Positions 58,480 to 64,000 of a stretch of DNA of 64,000 nt are shown here, one piece after another. The position numbers were made by a program, and so were the translations under genes. Numbering within the stretch: the first letter of the stretch is position 1; every line of letters begins with the position of its first letter. This stretch comes from Chamaecyparis obtusa (Eukaryota > Streptophyta > Pinopsida > Cupressales > Cupressaceae). The notes beneath the pieces were generated by a model that saw nothing but the letters and a program-made list of their open reading frames with translations, searched no databases and had not been told where the DNA came from. The stretch covers positions 1,375,501 through 1,439,500 of the forward strand of contig BSBK01001302.1 of assembly GCA_027943335.1 (NCBI GenBank), in the 5' to 3' direction.

Positions 58480-60799
58480 AGATCTCATAATGTTAACTTA
58501 GAAATCCAAGAGCTTATAGATACTAGTACTATAAATGTAATAGGCTAGCATTTATTTTCCTATTATGTTTCTCCCCATTATGAAAATTTAGTAGATTACA
58601 TCATTGATGGTTCTTTGCTTTACATAATGTGCATTTTGAGCATCACAATAGGTTGCTTTTCCTTATTTCCTCGATTGGGGGGAAAGGTCTCTCTATTTCA
58701 TCTTTTTATCCTTTCAAAGGATCCATTATCTCTTTGTTTGTTACATATTTTATACTATGATTTCCTTTCATACAAGGACTTTTTTCTTTAGGATCTTTCT
58801 CTCTAATGAGATTGATATCCTTCTTTACAAATCTCTTCCTTTCTTTGAAGTATATATCTTGTATAATTGATTTATCCACTAAGTTTTTATAATGTGGCAT
58901 TCTTCCTTTTATATATTCATTGCCTTTTTATGGATTTGTATTGTTTTATGGTGGTACATCTTTTCTAGTATCATATTCTTTGTTTCACACAAGGTATTTT
59001 CACCTTTTCTCAACAATCTATTTCATACCTCAAAGGGCATGTCTTTCATAAAATGATCTTTCATTTAAGGACTAAATATTGTTTCTTTTATCAACCATTT
59101 TTCCCTTTGTTGACTTCTTTATTTTATAATATGATGTCCTTTCTTGCATAAATGTGTTTTTTTTACATTAGGATCTTCTCCTTTTCAAGAGATTAACATC
59201 TTGGTTTCCAAATTATTTTTTCTTGAAAGTGCATGTCTATTATAAGAGATCTATCACTTAGGGTGTACAATGTATTATATTTTCCATTGCCTTCACACTT
59301 AGGGGAAAGGTCTCATATGTTAATATTCCTCTTCTCTTTCTTTCTAAGGATACAATTTTCTTAGTAAAGCAAAATTTGTTTATCATGCAACAATATTTTC
59401 TTATAAGTAACTATTTCTTTTTTATTCAGGATTATCTGCTATGCAAGAGATATGTATCTTAAATCACAACCTCCTCTTTATTTTCAAAAATATGTTCATC
59501 CTAAATAAATTCCCTTCTTTTGGGCCGTAAAGAATGTTATCCTTCATCAAGAATCCCTTTTCCACCTAGTAATAGGGGGCTAAAAGGGTGCATGTGCATT
59601 CTTTCTCACTTCCCCTCTTTGTCTTGAAAATGTTATCATTGTTCAAGATGTCCTCTTGAAGGTAGATGTCTTGTAATCAATATTTTCTTTCTTTTGAAGG
59701 GTCTCTTCCTACTTGTGAATATCCTTTCATGATTATATATTTCCTTGGATAACAAGAGTATTCACTCTTTGTTAAGGGAAAAATAATACATTGTTATTTT
59801 AAGGATAGCTCCTTATTGTTGGAAGTAGGTATCCTTGTTCTCTTTTCCTTATGATTCCACCATGTTCCTATGCCTCCATCATAAGGAGGGGGCATACATA
59901 TGTCCTCCTTGTATATTATGCAACCTTTTATTTATTGATCCCCAAGGAGACAATGCTTTCCTTAGGATTAATCATTTTTTTGATCCCTAAGGAGACAATT
60001 CTTTCCTTGGGACTGGTCAACTTTTTGGATCCCTATGGAGACAATTATTTCTATAGGAATAATCTCCTAAGTTGCTCCTAAGTGAAAAAAAAATTTAATC
60101 CACCCCTAAGCATAAATTTTTTAAGGTTCCCCTAGGAGCAAACATTTTTTTAAGCCACCCTTGAGTGCAAACTTTTTAAGCTGGCCTTGTGTGTAAAATT
60201 TTCAAGGTGGAATTGACTAGCATAACACAGCTTGCTAGACCATCAATTTGCCTTACCACTTTCTCTAGGATGAGTGGAACTAGCATAACATAACTTGCTA
60301 GCATTTCCTTCTCCCCCTCTTATCTTCTCCCATGAATCACGTAGAATAATACAACTTGCTATCATGTTGGATTCACGGTCTCTCTCTTTCTTTTCACGCT
60401 CTTATAGCTATGCTTGTGGGTTAGATCATGGATTTTTGTATTTGGTGACGCTCTTTCACTTTCCATGTGGTCATTTACGCTCTTGAAATATCTTTCCAAA
60501 CATGATATTAATGGTTGAGGTACTTTCTCAATTGAGGTCTCTTCTAGTAATTGATTTGAGGTTTTTGTTTTTGGTACTAACCTCTTTATTTATTTATTTT
60601 CTTATTGTTTTGTTTTCCGTGCTCTTGTGCATGGATGTATGAGTTGAGATCCTTTGTTCGGGGGCTTGCATCCTCAGACTTAGTGATATCTTATCTCTTT
60701 TCAATTTTCCCATGACCATCTCTCTCTCTTCTACTCTCTCTCTCCTCCTTTATCATGAGCATGAGGTTGCCTCATACTCCCATTTAAGTGGGGGCTAAA
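58480..60799. other. Element B 3' T/C-rich region, no gene
   Basis: T- and C-rich sequence with many short CTTTC words and no supported frame. It includes a three-unit tandem repeat (59936-60060) and three spaced copies of an AGCATAAC...CTTGCTAG phrase (about 60219-60365, the last one diverged). The polypurine tract is at its right end. Confidence 0.5.
59936..60060. repeat. Tandem repeat, about 46-bp unit, three copies
   Basis: GATCCCTAAGGAGACAATTC then TTTCCTTGGGA recurs three times with minor changes. Each unit contains a small internal inverted match (CCTAAGGA...TCCTTGGG). Confidence 0.75.
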
Positions 60800-62272
60800 T
60801 GTATTATGCTAAATTATAAGTAACTAATTAGTGTATAATTTAAGGACTATTTTGGACCCAATTTATTGTATTCTATATAGTAGGACCTCATATGACACTT
60901 AATGGACACCTAAATTTAAATATGGGTCATCTATTTCATTTCAATCTTGTTCAAAATCAAGGTTAGCCCTTATTTCTAAGAATGATCCTCTATTTTTCCC
61001 CAATCCCATGATTCATTTCATCACATATGCCCTATTTCACCATTCACGACATTTATGTTCTCTCCCAACCTTGAAGTTGGCTATACCCTATTTTATTGCA
61101 TCCTTTCATTGCTTGGGACCCATGGTCCTAATCTAGTCCTTGATTGGTGGGTATAGGTTTGATTATTTGGCCTATACCCCAAATATTAGACCCAAATTTG
61201 AATTGGGTCTCTGTCTCAACAATTCAATGGAGGATTAGGATCAATAGTCACCTGAGATGAGTTTTAACCCCCAAGATGTTGTGAGAGGTATATAAACACC
61301 ATATCTCTCCTCATTTTGGTATCTATTATTATCATTCCATTATCACGATCAAGCTATCAAGTGCAAGGAAGTGAATCAAGTTCAAGAGCCTTCATGCAAT
61401 CAAACATTTTTCTCAAGAATTCAAGATCCTTCTCTCCATAGATCTAACTTATTTCCCTATTGGAGGCCAAGAAAAATAGTTTTCTATCAAGGAAGGAGAT
61501 ACACATCCATCTACATTCATTCTTCAGTCTTGTTCTCTATCCCTCAATCAACATTGTGACAAATTACAACATCCATTCCATGAGGTTTTGTCTTTCATGA
61601 TTTCCTTTTGGGTTTTTGTGTTAAGTCAAAGCTATTGCATCAAAATATTTGATTAAATTCAAAGAATAATTTGCATTTCCAAGGTATGATATACTTCATT
61701 TACTAGATCTAGCCTCTACTACATGATAAAACACTTTATTTTATTTTATTTCATTTCAAGGTTAATTCCTAAGTAGGGTTTTGATAGAGGACGACCTCTT
61801 TGTTCAACCTTCTTCCCCATTTTTTTATGTCTAGGAACATATGATGAAGCTATCAAAACTTTTTTGGTAGTCCAGGAACCGTTAGAGGATCCCTACAAGT
61901 TTCATGCAAAACCTAGGGTATAGGCCAAAAAAAATGATCTATACTTGGATACAGGTAAAAATAGCCAACCTATACCCTCAGAAACAGGCTCAAATTTGAC
62001 AGGAAGATAGGTTATAGTCTTCATATTCCAAAATAATGATTATAGGTATTTTTGTGATTCCATCTATTTGATATTTAGATTTGAAGCAACATATTTCCTA
62101 TTTCAATCCTAGATCTACATTTCTAGTATCAATACCATTTTACATATTTAGCAGAGGATCATTGACCCATTTAGCGCTTTGGACCTTCCTAGCCTATTGA
62201 GACATCTTCCTTTTGAATGTTCCATCTTGAAAAGGAGAGGTGATCTTCCTCTTTGCATTTCTTCCATTTTCA
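60800..62272 (+). repeat. Element B 3' LTR
   Basis: It starts TGTATTATGC after the polypurine tract, has TATATAA at 61289, and ends near TTTTCA. Homology to the left copy begins at 60878 and continues to the end. Confidence 0.75.
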
Positions 62273-62986
62273 TATTGTACACTAACATTACAATAGGTAG
62301 AAATGAAACTTTGGAAGATGATATGAACTTATTCTTATCATAAAAACTTAATGAAAAAGGAATCGCTTACCTCCCAAGTGGACATAAATAATCCTAATAA
62401 AGATGTGTATCCTCCTATAAGAATCCATATGTTCATCTATTCCTCCCTTTTGTGCTTAAAAGTATGCTTACACAACTATTTTTTGTCAGGAAAATGGTGT
62501 CTCGACGTCGCAATAATAAAGAGGAACTATTGATAAAGGTAATTGTTGATACATGGGTGCACAAAGTTGCAAGGGGGTACCCCTCTTTCAAGCTTTGGTT
62601 ATAGATCTAACCGTGGATATTTTCTACACTTTTCTTGTCCGAGAAGGCCAACCTATTTTATGAGGGAATTGTATTTATGATTGTATTATGATGTATTTTG
62701 AGAGTCTGATAGCCATTGAGTTGCCTCTATTTCTCCATTGGTGATACTCTTGTGAGAAGCTTTCTCTATAAGTATATTGTGATTTTAAGTTGATTTCTAA
62801 ATAGTACATTGGGTGGATTTTGGATTGTTGCTTTTTCCTCCTGAAAGGGTTTTCCCCATGTAAGTTACTATGTTGTTGTAGGCATATTATTTATGTTAAG
62901 CTTATGTAATTATTGTAAATATTTGAGAAAGTTTTTGCATAACTCTCCTCTCAAGGTTAGTGTAGGAAGTTGTTCTGATACCTTAG
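62273..62986 (+). mobile_element. LTR-like fragment, copia type (weak)
   Basis: Around 62840-62870 a CTCCTGAAAGGGTTTTCCCC block resembles copia LTR R/U5 sequence, with TATA-like sequence upstream near 62770. No complete boundaries are found. No gene is seen. Confidence 0.3.
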
Positions 62987-63831
62987 TGTGTGTGAGTGAT
63001 TACACCTTCATGAAATAACAAGATTTAAAAAGAATTTACACTATTCAAAGCAAACTAATCTAAATAATGCACAATTAATCTAAATATCTCATGGTTCTCT
63101 AAATTGAAGTGGTAAATGAGGCTCTCAGCTGCAAATCCTCACTAGTGACACTCTAATTATGAGAATTGAACTAAGAATGATATGCAAAATAGATCTAATT
63201 ATCAAATTCTAGCTCTATTTGATAAGAAAATCTCTAAAATGATCAACAATTAAGCTAAAATATCAATGAAAATGCTAAGTGAGTGGTGTGGATGCAAATT
63301 GCAAGAGCTTTGCTGCAATTCAAAGATATGGAGTGGATGAATAATGCCTCAAAATGCCTTCTATTTATAAGATTTTCCCAAGGGTAGGGGGTAGAGTGAG
63401 ATAACCATGGTTATGCTTGGGTAAGGTCAATTGGCTTTGCTTTGTCCCTAAATGGGGGGACAAACATTTAAATGGTTTCAAAAGGCTGGACCATTTCAAC
63501 AAAAGTGAGTGATTTGTGTCCATTTTGTCTCCTTTTTCCTTTGTTTGAGGGAATTTATGATTTATTAATTAATTAAAGTAATTAAATTTAGCCATGAAGG
63601 GTAAGAGGTTCATTTTGATTTTTCATTTCAACAACTATGTCATTAATTGAATTTAATCAATTTCTTAGTGTTTTTCCCCTTTTCAAGCTTTATTTAATCA
63701 TTTAATCATTTAATTGAATTTTTCTTTGATTTGAATTGCCTTTTGTTCTATTTATTGATTTTTCGTGCTATTTTGATGATTTGATGCACCTTTTGATTGA
63801 ATTAAGCCTTTGCCAATTTTCTGTGTCTACA
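62987..63831 (-). repeat. LTR of a - strand element running off the window
   Basis: On the - strand it begins TGTAGACACAG directly after the purine-rich AAAGAGGGGCATT (63832-63845), the normal PPT-LTR junction of a 3' LTR; its interior would lie to the right. On its other side the - strand reads GGTATCAGAACA (62971-62982), a primer-site-like sequence expected after a 5' LTR. The lower border is approximate. Confidence 0.5.
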
Positions 63832-63845
63832 AATGCCCCTCTTTG

Positions 63846-64000
63846 AGTCGATGTGCGAAGAACACCGATTCAAAGATTTCATTATTATGATGATCTGACT
63901 CAAGTCCTGGTTCTGATATGCCTCTGATCGTTCTGATTGATGTACTTCCTGATGATGATGATGTGCCTCTGATGATGGTGCTGATATGATTCTGATGCCT
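63846..64000 (-). mobile_element. 3' interior end of the off-window LTR element
   Basis: Simple CTGATGATG-type repeats and a purine-rich end before the LTR. This is too short to type. Confidence 0.4.

Larger units (their letters stand above)
56086..60799 (+). mobile_element. Element B interior (right of the copia insert)
   Basis: The second copy of the copia TSD (56086-56090) rejoins the sequence broken at 42713. This interior holds two open + strand regions, an AT-rich interruption, tandem repeats and a T/C-rich 3' part that ends in AAGTGGGGGCTAAA before the LTR at 60800. No RT, integrase or protease is recognised, so B is likely non-autonomous. Confidence 0.65.

Noticed and set aside
62273..62986. 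Full copia element at the right edge
   Set aside because: Only an R/U5-like block is visible; no matching LTR, gag or pol nearby.
1..64000. tRNA genes
   Set aside because: I looked for T-arm motifs of the GGTTCGA type with matching acceptor stems and found none convincing; a covariance-model scan would be needed to be sure.

Overview
This is a nuclear plant DNA window, AT-rich, with very few genes and large blocks of nested LTR retrotransposons. Initiator-tRNA-Met primer sites, Ty1/copia and Ty3/gypsy chromovirus elements, LINE remnants, a fold-back MITE and a plant BRAHMA-type gene all point to a seed plant. The low gene density and nesting suggest a gymnosperm such as a conifer, but that is inference; no species can be named from the sequence.

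Left part (1-15.4 kb). A decayed retroelement zone (about 1.2-7.9 kb) is followed by the one clear cellular gene. This is a multi-exon BRAHMA (BRM)-like gene on the + strand, with exons 8133-9239, 9397-11070, 11232-11636 and 13021-13584, all joined in phase 0. It keeps the QLQ motif, the GPLFDFP segment, the HSA region and the BRM-like C-terminal tail. It has no room for the SNF2 ATPase/helicase or an intact bromodomain, so it looks like a motor-less BRM paralogue. Its last intron carries 5S rRNA-derived sequence with an apparently intact internal pol III promoter. A 52-codon open frame lies convergent to it on the - strand (15187-15345).

Middle (15.9-23.6 kb). Two LINE pieces in opposite orientation have the arrangement expected of twin-primed insertion. 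A solo LTR and unassigned AT-rich DNA follow.

Right part (23.6-64 kb) is almost wholly retrotransposon. Element A (23623-33749) is a 10-kb LTR element without pol; it carries a Pro/Ser-rich open region, several tandem arrays and a nested MITE. Element C (34860-40689, - strand) has LTRs, a likely TSD and a decayed retropepsin. Element B (LTRs about 41200-42603 and 60800-62272) carries an unrecognised open region. B is split by a Ty1/copia element (42714-56085, TSD TTTGC), which is itself split by a Ty3/gypsy chromovirus on the - strand (46492-52057, TSD GTATA). The order of insertion is therefore B, then copia, then gypsy. The right edge enters another - strand LTR element.

No transposon here looks intact. 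Most single-codon stops in the nested pair are of the C-to-T type expected from decay of methylated DNA. No CRISPR, operon or prokaryotic feature is present.
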